A stretch of DNA of 64,000 nt from Fuerstiella sp. (GTDB lineage: Bacteria; Planctomycetota; Planctomycetia; Planctomycetales; Planctomycetaceae): positions 69,084 to 133,083 of the forward strand of contig JAKVAY010000040.1 of the NCBI GenBank assembly GCA_022447185.1, given 5' to 3'. Positions 25,755 to 35,317 of this stretch are shown piece after piece. Positions within the stretch are counted from its first letter, which is position 1; each line of letters begins with the position of its first letter. The translations under genes were made by a program, and so were the position numbers. The notes beneath the pieces were generated by a model that was given only the letters and a program-made list of their open reading frames with translations, was not told the origin of the DNA and made no database searches.

Positions 25755-28700
25755 ATGGTTAATCGAATCACCACAATCGGCCGTATTTTTCTGTTCTGCA
25801 CTGTCACTGCTGCTGGACAGTTTACCGAAATTGGTGCACATGCCTCAAATGAAGACCGTCTGATTGATGTCCTGAAGCAGCGTCCGTCATTTGGAACGGT
25901 ACTGGATCGTGTCAGTAAATTTCACACTGAGCGTGGAACACTGAACGATCTGATCATTCAGCTCAGCAGTGTGCCAATGTCACAGCCTGATGCTGCAGTA
26001 AGTCATCTCATAGCCGGAATGCTGCAGATCCGGCGGGGGTACGGTGCTGAGGCTGTGACGATGCTGGAAGCAGTCGAGCAGCAGCGTCCGGAGGATCCCG
26101 CGGCGTCGCTGGCGCTCGGACGCGCACTCAGAGATGCGGGAGACGTCTCCGCAGCGATCTCAGCATTTGAACGAAGCCTGAAAAAGAAACCATCAAAATT
26201 CAACCGGCGAATAATCTATCAGGATTTGTTTCAGCTTCATCAACGCACAGGAAATACCAGTCTTTCTCTCAAGATTCTGCTGAAGATGGAATCGGATTTC
26301 CCTGGTGACCGGGCAATTCGTGAAGATATCGCTGCACGACTGCAGGAATATGGCCAGTTGCAGGCTGCTCTCGTCCGATGGGATCGCCTAGCTTCCGATG
26401 CGATAAACCCTGAACGTCGAGTTCAATACCGTCTGTCCGTCGCCGACATTCAGTTGCGTCTCGGAAAAAACGAACAAACACTTAAGACGCTTGAGACTGA
26501 ACTTGATCAGATTCGTCCTGACAGCTGGTTGGATGAAGTAATCCGTACCAGAATTGAGTCGGTCTTACTGAGTACACGTGGACGTCCCGGAGTCATCAAA
26601 TACCTTCGTGGTCGGCTTGCTGAACATCCGCACGAGATTGCCTCGGTCACCCGGCTCGCAGCTCTGCTGACCGCACAGGGAGAATTCAACGACGCGTCCA
26701 GCCTGTATTTGCGGGCAATCGAACACCTGCCGTCGTCGGTTGACCTGCGGATCGCACTGATCAGGTTGCTGACATTACAGGACAAGATCCGCGAAGCCAT
26801 TGCTGTCGGCAGGCAACTCCTGAAACTCAATGAGTCCGGAACTGACGAATATAAGCTCGTCGGTCGTTTGTTGCTTCGAGATCCAGAGCTGAATCAAGAC
26901 CAACGCGAGCAGCAGGCCTCAGCGATCTGGATGCAGATCTGTGAAGACCCAACGGATGCGGTGACCCTGGCCTGGGTCGCACGGCTTCATCGACAATCGG
27001 GAATGTCCGACCGGGCAGCAAAGTTGTTTCGCCAGGTAACGAAGCTATCCCCGGAAAATATAACCTGGCGAGAAGAACTCGGAGAGACACTCTACGAACT
27101 GGGACAGAGAGAAGAGGCACTGCATGAGTGGAATGCGATCGCAGCGGATTCCCGACAGACCACAGAAAATATGACACGACTGTCAGAAATTCTGGAGAAG
27201 GCCGGCGAATTCGCCGCGTCACTGCAAACAATGCAGCAAGCCTGTCTTCTGAAGCCCGGAATCAATGACCATCTTCGGCTGGTACGGCTGTTGCGGCAGT
27301 CCGGCCAGATGGAAGAAGCCTACACACAATTGAATCTCGTCCGAAAATCAGCTGTGTCTTTGGATGAACGGCGAATCATCAATGATGCCTACATCGCATT
27401 GTGGGAACAGGATCCCGGACTTCACACGCGTATCGTCCAAACGCACAATCACCTCCGGCAGAACCACCATGACACACACGGATGGCTTCAGCTGGCCCTG
27501 ATGGCCAGAACCATCGGCAGAATTTCAGATGCTGTCCGCTACCTGAGTCGTGCAACCGCAACTGACCCGGATTCAATCCTGGCATGGCAGGCATCTGCTG
27601 AGATCTACACAGAGGCAGGACTCCTGGAACGCGCTGCGGCAGCCAGCCGCCACGTTGCAGATCTAAGTCCTCAAAACCGCACGCAAGCACTTCAGCGGGT
27701 CGTGGATCTGGAACAGCAACTGGGACGTACAAAACATGCAGTTCAGGCAGCTGAATTACTCATCAGAGAATCACCCGGACATGCAAACAGTTGTCGACAG
27801 TTCGCGGAACTGTGTTTCGCAACCGGTCGGGAGACAGACGGCCTGAATTGTCTCCGAACGTGCGTGCGGCTCAATCCGGATGATCATCAGTTGACGATGG
27901 ATCTGGCAGAGATACTGATGGAACGATTTCAACTCGAGGATGCAATATTCCTGCTTTGGCAGGCATTTCATCAGGCCCGAGATCCGGGTCATCGCTTCGC
28001 GATCGTTGAGGCCCTGATCGACACAGCCAAACAGACAGACACAATCGACCGGGTCATGGATCAGCTCGCGACGGCAACCAGTCTTGACCCGGTCGATCGC
28101 AGCCTGTGCATCGCTGCAGCATGGAACTACGTTGACAATTCAGCGCGGGCGACGGAATTGCTGGAACAGTCCGCTCTTCAATTCGGACGTGATGTGCGGA
28201 TACTGAAGATGCAGGTTGAGCTGGCAGAAGCGCAGGACAGACTGGACCTCGCATCGCACTATCAGCAACAGGTAATCGCACTCAGTACATCTGTGGAAGA
28301 TCGCATTCACCTTGCCGATTTGCAGTTCAGGACGGGACAGCTAAGTGAATCAGAGCTCAGCTGGATTCGCGATGCCCGCTCCGGAACTGACACAGCAGCA
28401 GCAATTCGCAGTATCGATCGATTCCTTGACGGGGGACGCGTGGAAGCAGCCGAATTGATGTGTCGGCGTCTCTCCGCTGATCGTCCGAAGGACTGGCGAG
28501 TACTCTATCGTCTGGCAATCATTCAATGGCGTCTGGATCACCGCGAAGAGGCAGTGGCCACTCTGCAGAAGATCGTGGATCTGGATTTGGCACCCGACCA
28601 CGTATTTTTGGAGCCGCAATCCCGGTCTGCTGTGAAGACCGACCTTCAACTCGCGACAACCAGACGACAACAATCGGCTGTCACGAAACCACTACCTGCC

Positions 28701-31700
28701 TTGAGTCCGCTTTCTCGACGCGTAAACCAAATTTTCAGCGCATTGAACTGGCTGCAATTGTACACAGGCGACGAATTGTATTCTCAGACCCTGTCTCCCC
28801 CGGCCGATTATGGAGGCGCCCGCTGTGCGGCAGTCGGATTACTGTGGCTGAACCAGGATTTCGAAGGCCGGGCAGAAATTGGCTCAAAGCTTGCCGCAAC
28901 AGTCAACGTCAGCTACCGTCAAATTGCCGACTGGTGTTCAATCGTCGTTACATCACACTGGGCGAATCCTGCCGCAGACCGGGCAACAGTGCTACCGGTG
29001 GTACGATTTGACGACCTGATCGAAAAGCTTACGAAGTCAGATGATGTGGAGCATCATCTGGTATCGTTGGGATTGCAGTGTACAGGTGGTGTTTTTCGAA
29101 ATTTGTCGATACGAACACCGTTGGCATCTGTCCATTCGACTACTGCAGCAGACGTACTCGCCGCAGCTGAAAAAACAGCAACGGAACACCCGGAGTGGCT
29201 TGGAGACATTGGAGGATGGCCGGCGGTATTTCGTTATTTGGAGAGAGGAGGCCAGTCCACACCGTGGCCCGAGGTGATCTCGCGTCTGAGTCAGTCATCA
29301 AATCCCTTGACGCTCGTCTCCGCGACAGATCTGGCATTTGCTGCCCAGGATCTGAATTCCGTAGCGGCATGCATCCGAAAATCGATCACGCAGCAGTCCG
29401 ACCATGCAGTCGCGGCGAGCCTGCGGCAACTTTCATCACGGTTAAGAGCATTTGCCAAACCGTTTGTTGAACGAGGGGACAGCGAAACCGTCAGGAAGAT
29501 TGTAGACCTGCTCCTGGAACTGCGGGCACTGCGTTATGTACCGGTCACCGGGCAGGACATCGGTAACGTTATCACATATACGTCGACCGCGGACAAAGAA
29601 GATTCCGCAAGTGACCGATTTCCGTTGCTGACGCTGGCTGCAGATCCGCAATTACACCGCAAGAATGCAACGCAACGGAGGCAACTTCTGTATCAGACGG
29701 TTGTCCACGATGAGAATCAGCGTGAACCGTCAACATCGACGCAGGTTCGGAAACAACTGGATCTTGAAATCGTGTCGTTATTCCTGGATCTTAAATCCAG
29801 TGATGCTTCCAATAGTCTGCAGACACACCTTACCGAGGTTGCACAGGATCAAACTGAGCTGGTTTGGATTCCGGCGACAATAGCGCTGGCACGGCTGCAC
29901 ACAGTTCAGGATGAGCACGATCAGGCGATGATCACGATTCTCCCTGTCATTAAACAACTCCCGCACGCAATTGAACTCCGTCTGGCTGCTGCCAGGTATC
30001 TGTCACGTGTTGGTGCTGACCGCGAAGCACTCTCTCTGATGAGTAAGCTCCCTGTTCAGTACCGTCGAGACGTGATTCTGAAAACCGAACGATTTGTCCT
30101 GGAAGTCTGTGTGAATTTGAGAGATCAGGTCCGTGCCGAACTGGCTGCTAAACGGCTGTTTAATCTCAAGCTGACGAAAATGGAAGCGGATTCTATCGCC
30201 AGGCAACTCAGCGAAATCGGATTGCCTGAAGTATCTCGTCGATTCACCTCACGCGTGCCGCAGGAACCAACGGGGCGCGCTGCAGGACTCCACAGGCTTA
30301 TGACACAGTATTTCGACGAGGGAAACACGGCAGCTGCCGTGCGAATCGCAAGAAATCTCATACTGCAACCCTCTGTCGCTCTGGAAGGTACGTCAGTGGC
30401 CACATCAGTCCAGATACGACACGACGCCATAAAAATGCTCGCAAAGTGCAAAGCCCTCAGTCCCATCATTCGACAGTTGCAGTCTCGTACAGATCACCAA
30501 AACGCATCAATTCATCATCAACACCTGCTGGTCGAATTGTTACGGGCAGATGGGCGGAGTGCAGATGCTGAGCAAACCGCTGCACCACTTCGTCATTCGC
30601 TGGCTGAAAAACCAATTGAAGCAATCCAGCTGGCGAGACAGCTGGAACGTCAGGGGAGAATCGAATCGGCCAGCGATATCTGTCGCTACCTGTTGCAGGC
30701 TGACATCACATTGTTTCACAAGGATTACTATCGCTTTATCCGCCTGTTCGAACGCACCGGACGTCTGGAAGAACTTGCCGAGATGCTCCTCGCAGCGAAC
30801 CTGCAACAGGACGGCATGTCACACTGGGGTGTGCAGCAACTGACAGAGCGGCTGTTGCCGTTTAATGAGGCTCGGAGCCTGCAGCTGTTCGATGCAGCCT
30901 GGCGGGCATGGCCAGCCAGCCGAGCTGCTCTGCTTGCAAACATTTCACATGAAGCCATCTGGAGTCTGCCGGAAGTTTTCGAATATGAATGCACAAAATT
31001 GATTCCAACGAAACAATATCGTCCGCCCCGATGGTCCGGCATCGGTGAACGTCTTAATATCACTGGCAGAGGCCGCGCTACGGGAATGTTGACACGATTA
31101 CTTCACGTTCCGGTTCGAAACGGTGACTGTGAAGAATTATTGCAGAAGGTCCGCAGCGCGATGCACCTTCAGCCCGACTGGATGAGTGGACATATCTATG
31201 AATCCGTTTTGGAGGCCTATCTCGATCGACAGAAATCTGTCGCCATAAAAATGCACAGTTTTCTGGATATACATCTGGCGAAGATGCCACCCGGCGCGGT
31301 CTGGGTCACCGCCTGCGAATTGGATAACATCGGCGCCAGTGAGCTCAGAGAAATCGTGATTCGTATGCTGCGTCATCTCAGTGACTTCCAGCAGGCAGGT
31401 GGCGTGTTATTGAAGTCCGGTGCTTCCTGGCATGCCTCGCCGGATTATTTTCTGGCGCAGGAATATGCTGCGGCTCGGGACCCTGCATCTACGGCAATCA
31501 TCGTTGACCGATTATACAGACGGGTCGAAACACAGCCGAATCAGCCTGAGAGCCGTAACGGGCCTGATCACCAGGTACCCTTTCAGGATCTTGCAGAAAT
31601 CCTGCAACCGGGTGCCCCGGCACAGGCACAGCGGATTCTTGACCTCGCCAAGACCACAGAATTCAATGCAAAAAAACTTCCAGACGAGCACTTAACTGCA

Positions 31701-31766
31701 CCAACCGAAAAAACAGCCGAAGTAATCCAGGCAGTCCGCAATCGCCTGCTGAAACAAACACCGTAG
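25755..31766 (+). CDS. Giant secreted TPR-repeat protein
   Basis: 2003 residues. The N-terminus (MVNRITTIGRIFLFCTVTAA) looks like a signal peptide with cleavage near residue 30 (GAHAS). The rest is almost wholly helical. TPR-like pairs are dense in the first 1000 residues, for example ASLALGRALRDAGDVSAAIS and QASAEIYTEAGLLERAAAAS, and recur more loosely after that. No enzymatic motif, beta barrel or membrane span shows up. Proteins of this size and design are typical of planctomycetes and may be scaffolds in the cell envelope or periplasm. The gene stands alone, with spacers of more than 240 bp on both sides. The ATG at 25755 is the only start that gives a leader. Confidence 0.82.
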   Translation: MVNRITTIGRIFLFCTVTAAGQFTEIGAHASNEDRLIDVLKQRPSFGTVLDRVSKFHTERGTLNDLIIQLSSVPMSQPDAAVSHLIAGMLQIRRGYGAEAVTMLEAVEQQRPEDPAASLALGRALRDAGDVSAAISAFERSLKKKPSKFNRRIIYQDLFQLHQRTGNTSLSLKILLKMESDFPGDRAIREDIAARLQEYGQLQAALVRWDRLASDAINPERRVQYRLSVADIQLRLGKNEQTLKTLETELDQIRPDSWLDEVIRTRIESVLLSTRGRPGVIKYLRGRLAEHPHEIASVTRLAALLTAQGEFNDASSLYLRAIEHLPSSVDLRIALIRLLTLQDKIREAIAVGRQLLKLNESGTDEYKLVGRLLLRDPELNQDQREQQASAIWMQICEDPTDAVTLAWVARLHRQSGMSDRAAKLFRQVTKLSPENITWREELGETLYELGQREEALHEWNAIAADSRQTTENMTRLSEILEKAGEFAASLQTMQQACLLKPGINDHLRLVRLLRQSGQMEEAYTQLNLVRKSAVSLDERRIINDAYIALWEQDPGLHTRIVQTHNHLRQNHHDTHGWLQLALMARTIGRISDAVRYLSRATATDPDSILAWQASAEIYTEAGLLERAAAASRHVADLSPQNRTQALQRVVDLEQQLGRTKHAVQAAELLIRESPGHANSCRQFAELCFATGRETDGLNCLRTCVRLNPDDHQLTMDLAEILMERFQLEDAIFLLWQAFHQARDPGHRFAIVEALIDTAKQTDTIDRVMDQLATATSLDPVDRSLCIAAAWNYVDNSARATELLEQSALQFGRDVRILKMQVELAEAQDRLDLASHYQQQVIALSTSVEDRIHLADLQFRTGQLSESELSWIRDARSGTDTAAAIRSIDRFLDGGRVEAAELMCRRLSADRPKDWRVLYRLAIIQWRLDHREEAVATLQKIVDLDLAPDHVFLEPQSRSAVKTDLQLATTRRQQSAVTKPLPALSPLSRRVNQIFSALNWLQLYTGDELYSQTLSPPADYGGARCAAVGLLWLNQDFEGRAEIGSKLAATVNVSYRQIADWCSIVVTSHWANPAADRATVLPVVRFDDLIEKLTKSDDVEHHLVSLGLQCTGGVFRNLSIRTPLASVHSTTAADVLAAAEKTATEHPEWLGDIGGWPAVFRYLERGGQSTPWPEVISRLSQSSNPLTLVSATDLAFAAQDLNSVAACIRKSITQQSDHAVAASLRQLSSRLRAFAKPFVERGDSETVRKIVDLLLELRALRYVPVTGQDIGNVITYTSTADKEDSASDRFPLLTLAADPQLHRKNATQRRQLLYQTVVHDENQREPSTSTQVRKQLDLEIVSLFLDLKSSDASNSLQTHLTEVAQDQTELVWIPATIALARLHTVQDEHDQAMITILPVIKQLPHAIELRLAAARYLSRVGADREALSLMSKLPVQYRRDVILKTERFVLEVCVNLRDQVRAELAAKRLFNLKLTKMEADSIARQLSEIGLPEVSRRFTSRVPQEPTGRAAGLHRLMTQYFDEGNTAAAVRIARNLILQPSVALEGTSVATSVQIRHDAIKMLAKCKALSPIIRQLQSRTDHQNASIHHQHLLVELLRADGRSADAEQTAAPLRHSLAEKPIEAIQLARQLERQGRIESASDICRYLLQADITLFHKDYYRFIRLFERTGRLEELAEMLLAANLQQDGMSHWGVQQLTERLLPFNEARSLQLFDAAWRAWPASRAALLANISHEAIWSLPEVFEYECTKLIPTKQYRPPRWSGIGERLNITGRGRATGMLTRLLHVPVRNGDCEELLQKVRSAMHLQPDWMSGHIYESVLEAYLDRQKSVAIKMHSFLDIHLAKMPPGAVWVTACELDNIGASELREIVIRMLRHLSDFQQAGGVLLKSGASWHASPDYFLAQEYAAARDPASTAIIVDRLYRRVETQPNQPESRNGPDHQVPFQDLAEILQPGAPAQAQRILDLAKTTEFNAKKLPDEHLTAPTEKTAEVIQAVRNRLLKQTP

Positions 31767-31771
31767 AGCGT

Positions 31772-31805
31772 TTCAACAGAGTGGAAGATTGCCAGCCCTG
31801 TTGAA
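31772..31805 (+). terminator. Weak hairpin after the giant TPR gene
   Basis: TTCAACAG and CTGTTGAA form a perfect 8-bp stem 5 bp after the TPR stop, with an 18-nt loop that may fold a little further. No T-run follows, so intrinsic termination is uncertain. Confidence 0.3.
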
Positions 31806-32008
31806 CCTGATTATTCGTGTTGCGAGCCAGCACAGTACATCGCGACGCGTATGAACCTGCTACGAGATGTCCAATCGATCAATTGCGGGTTAGACATTCT
31901 GACTCCGCGCAAATCAACTCGCCGTAGCGTTTGCAATTTGCATCGTATCGTCAGCATAATCGAGCACCTGGTGAGTCTTTGTATTCTTCTGCCCTGAGGA
32001 TGTGAATC

Positions 32009-33508
32009 ATGTCAACTACTGCGGCCGGCCCGGAACTGCACACCAACGTTTCTGCGTTTCTTTCACAATCCCTCCATAAGGCGTATGTGAACGGCCAGTG
32101 GGTGGAGGCATCCACAGGCGCCACGTTCGACGTGGTCGATCCCGGTGCTGGCAGCAGGATTGCGACGGTAACCAGCATGCAGAAGGAAGACGTCGACGCT
32201 GCTGTGGACGCTGCTGATGCTGCCTTCAACAAGGGCACCTGGTCAAAGATGCCTGTTAATGAACGTAGTGCAGTGCTGCACCGTATCGCGGAAGCCGTCG
32301 AACAGCGGCTTCCCGAATTTGCTCAGATTGAGTCTCTCGACTGTGGTAAAGTTTATGACCAGGCGGTTGGCGACATTCAGGGGCTCATTAACACATTCCG
32401 CTACTTTGCTGATCTCGCACAGGCAGTAAACTACCGGAACGTCCTCGCTGTCAAAGGACACGAAGCCTGGGTCGCCCGACATGCGTGGGGGCCATGCGGG
32501 TTCATCATTCCCTGGAACTTCCCGTTTCTCCTCGCGGGCTGGGGACTCGGTCCAGCTCTCGCAGCCGGCAATACGTGTGTTCTGAAACCAGCTGAAGACA
32601 CTCCATTGTCCGCACTTTATTTCTGTCGAATGATACAGGAACTCGATTTACTGCCACCAGGAGTCCTGAACGTTGTGCCTGGAGAAGGAGAAACTGCAGG
32701 AGCTGCTGTCGCCGCCAATCCAAAATTCCGCCGTATGAGTTTCACAGGTTCACCCGAAGTCGGACGTCTGGTTGCAGAGGTTTGTGGTCGCAACCTTGTA
32801 CCTGTCAAGCTGGAACTTGGTGGCAAGGGCGCTGCTGTCGTCTTTGAAGACGTCAATATTCAGGAGACGGCTCAAAAACTCGTAGAAGCAATCACCTTCC
32901 ACACGGGTCAGGTATGTTGTGATGCAACACGCTGGCTGATTCAAAAGGATATTTACGACAATTTCGTGGATGAGTGCATTGCAAAAATGAAGTCCGTCAA
33001 CGTTGGTTACCAAATGGACGAAGGGACTCAGATGGGCCCGGTTGTGAATCAGAAGCAACGTGAACGTGTCCTGGGATATCTGGAAAAAGGCGTTGCCGAA
33101 GGAGCGGAGCTAGTCCTCGAAGGCGGTGCCGCCAGTGTGACTGGCCGTGACGGTTATTTCGTCAAGCCGGCACTGATCGCCGGTTCGCTCAATAATATCG
33201 CCGCTCGTGAGGAAATTTTCGGACCTGTTGCTTTTCTCTCTCCTTTTGAAGATGAGGAGGAAGGCGTCCGCCTTGCCAACGATACCGACTATGGTCTGGG
33301 TAACAGCGTCTGGTCTTCCGATCTGTCACGATGTGCCCGCGTCGCTGAATCGTTTGAATCCGGAAATGGCTGGATCAACGCACACAATGTCATCGTCCAT
33401 GGTGTTCCGTACGGTGGTGTCGGAAAGAGCGGCATGGGTGGCGGAGTCATTTCTCCGGAAACACTTAACGATTACCTGAGGCCAATTTCCGTCGTACGAC
33501 CTTTGTAG
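32009..33508 (+). CDS. NAD(P)-dependent aldehyde dehydrogenase
   Basis: 499 residues, standard length. The catalytic residues are all in place: N170 in PWNFPF, K193 in LKPAEDTP, E269 in ELGGKGA and C303 in TGQVCCDATR. The Rossmann region FTGSPEVGRLV is normal. The enzyme oxidises an aldehyde to the acid in the cytoplasm. It resembles betaine-aldehyde/retinal-type dehydrogenases more than semialdehyde ones, but the substrate is not readable. The ATG at 32009 has GAGGA eight bases upstream. The following genes on this strand (Gfo/Idh oxidoreductase, glucuronate-isomerase-like) suggest sugar or sugar-acid breakdown, although a 580-bp spacer argues against one transcript. Confidence 0.93.
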   Translation: MSTTAAGPELHTNVSAFLSQSLHKAYVNGQWVEASTGATFDVVDPGAGSRIATVTSMQKEDVDAAVDAADAAFNKGTWSKMPVNERSAVLHRIAEAVEQRLPEFAQIESLDCGKVYDQAVGDIQGLINTFRYFADLAQAVNYRNVLAVKGHEAWVARHAWGPCGFIIPWNFPFLLAGWGLGPALAAGNTCVLKPAEDTPLSALYFCRMIQELDLLPPGVLNVVPGEGETAGAAVAANPKFRRMSFTGSPEVGRLVAEVCGRNLVPVKLELGGKGAAVVFEDVNIQETAQKLVEAITFHTGQVCCDATRWLIQKDIYDNFVDECIAKMKSVNVGYQMDEGTQMGPVVNQKQRERVLGYLEKGVAEGAELVLEGGAASVTGRDGYFVKPALIAGSLNNIAAREEIFGPVAFLSPFEDEEEGVRLANDTDYGLGNSVWSSDLSRCARVAESFESGNGWINAHNVIVHGVPYGGVGKSGMGGGVISPETLNDYLRPISVVRPL

Positions 33509-34089
33509 GTCCGCAGGAGATTCGAGTCCGGAAGAGACACAACACTTGAGCCCGCAATTTGGGGTCTGTCGCGCCTGTTGTTTGATCATCATGATGATCG
33601 ACGCGATCAGATTTCGATGTTCAGCAGGCCCGACAACAACCGGCGCATAGAGTGTCGTTACAGGTCGTTGCGTCGACATGCCGGGTGATAAGTTCAGGAT
33701 GCCATCCTGATGCTTTGGGCATCAGAGTGTATATCCGGAGTAGTACAGTCACTTACGGTGTCCGAACTCGACTGTCTTCCTCAACTAATTTATTTAGTCG
33801 CAGAATCCGCACAACTCCGGATATTTCTGTTCGGTCAACCCGCCGAAAAAAACCACGTACACGAATACACTTTCGATCATCAATCGATTCGCAAACTGTG
33901 TCGGCGCCGTCCATGACACACAACAGAAAATTTGGCCACACAGTTTCTGCCGAACTCATTTTTTTTCACAGCGGAATCGTCACATTTTACAGACAACTCA
34001 CGTCGGTTCGTTTTCGACAGGATGCCGCACACCAGGGTGATTTCCGGCAATAACGATTTCATTTCTCTCTGTACGGGACAATTCTTCAA
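33509..34089. other. Long spacer with palindromes and one weak minus-strand frame
   Basis: 581 bp between two plus-strand genes, richer in A and T than its surroundings and with a run of T before 33970. The only frame with a protein-like product is on the minus strand (33753-33959, 68 residues, ATG at 33959); its base use is close to coding but it has no Shine-Dalgarno and no family that I know. Palindromes lie at 33694-33725. Part of this region should be the promoter of the Gfo/Idh gene. Confidence 0.45.
33694..33725. repeat. Two overlapping palindromes
   Basis: A 17-bp palindrome (TCAGGATG C CATCCTGA, 33694-33710) shares four bases with a 7-bp-stem hairpin (CTGATGC TTTGG GCATCAG, 33707-33725). 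The two structures could exclude each other in RNA. No T-run follows. Confidence 0.55.
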
Positions 34090-35211
34090 ATGTCTGAATC
34101 AATCTGCAACTGGGGCATCCTGAGTACTGCAAATATCGCAATGAAAAACTGGCATTCGATTGCATTGTCCGGAAACGGCCGAGTGGTTGCCGTTGGCAGC
34201 CGCGAATCCGCCAGAGCCCAGACATTTATTGACGCGTGCCAGTCATCGGTTCCGGTTACTCATCGCGTTGATGCCGTTGAAGGTTATGAAAATCTTTTGG
34301 CCCGTGACGACATCGACGCAGTCTATCTGCCACTTCCTACCGCACTGAGAACCGAATGGGTAATTAAAGCTGCCAATGCAGGTAAGCACGTCATGGTAGA
34401 AAAACCATGCGGAGTCACGGCAGCCGACGTTCAGCGAATAATCGATGCCTGCAGCGCCAACAAGGTACAGTTCATGGACGGTGTGATGTTTATGCATAGT
34501 GCCAGACTACCGGCCATGCGGGCGGTACTGAACGATGGCATCAGTATTGGCCCGGTGAGACGTATCACCAGTCACTTTAGTTTTCACGCGGAAGACGATT
34601 TTTTTACCTCCAACATTCGCGGCAGCGTCGGTCTGGAACCGGCTGGCTGTCTCGGCGATCTGGGCTGGTATACGATTCGTTTTTCACAGTGGGTGATGAA
34701 CTTCGAAATGCCGGTCGAAGTTCGAGGTCGGATTCTTCAGGGAGTACCGCGCAACGACAGTACAGAAATTGTGCCGGTCGAGTTTCAGGGTGAAATGCAC
34801 TATGCCAGCGGTGTATCATCGACATTTTTCAATTCCTTTTGCGCACACAATCAACAGCTGGCAATTGTGTGTGGTGCTCTCGGAGATCTGCAGCTGAATG
34901 ACTACGTGCTGCCGTTTTATGATCGTGAACTGTCATTTGAAGTGTCCAATCACTCATTCGAGATGGATGCCTGCCGGTTCAATATGGCCCGTCGTACTCG
35001 GCGGTTCAGCGTCAACGAATACGCCAACAATGCAGCTGATGCACAGGAAACCAATCTATTCCGTAATTTCGCGGCACTCGTGAATTCCGGCCAGCGAGAT
35101 GATCATTGGCCCAGGATCACACTGCAGACTCAACAGATTCTTGATGCCGTCCTGACGTCTGCACAGAACGGCAGCGAACCGGTTCCACTGCAGGACACTG
35201 CTGCAATCTGA
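34090..35211 (+). CDS. Gfo/Idh/MocA family oxidoreductase
   Basis: 373 residues. The N-terminal Rossmann fold starts with WGILSTANIAMKNWHSI, followed by VVAVGSRESARAQ. EKPCGV (the lysine region of the family) lies near residue 100. The C-terminal alpha/beta half contains GCLGDLGWYTIRF, matching the segment with the conserved Asp and aromatic residues. These enzymes oxidise or reduce sugars, inositols or their derivatives with NAD(P). The N-terminal glycine motif is unusual: the common GxGxxG reads GILSTA here, a variant seen in dihydrodiol dehydrogenase-like members. It is on the same strand as, and 106 bp before, the glucuronate-isomerase-like gene, so they may form a pair. Confidence 0.88.
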   Translation: MSESICNWGILSTANIAMKNWHSIALSGNGRVVAVGSRESARAQTFIDACQSSVPVTHRVDAVEGYENLLARDDIDAVYLPLPTALRTEWVIKAANAGKHVMVEKPCGVTAADVQRIIDACSANKVQFMDGVMFMHSARLPAMRAVLNDGISIGPVRRITSHFSFHAEDDFFTSNIRGSVGLEPAGCLGDLGWYTIRFSQWVMNFEMPVEVRGRILQGVPRNDSTEIVPVEFQGEMHYASGVSSTFFNSFCAHNQQLAIVCGALGDLQLNDYVLPFYDRELSFEVSNHSFEMDACRFNMARRTRRFSVNEYANNAADAQETNLFRNFAALVNSGQRDDHWPRITLQTQQILDAVLTSAQNGSEPVPLQDTAAI

Positions 35212-35317
35212 AATTCAGCGGCACGTTAAAACTGTGTCTTTGACGTGCATACTGTAATCCAGAAAATCCATCGCCAACCGACAGCCTGCTCAATCTACAT
35301 TACCTGAAAGTCAGTCG

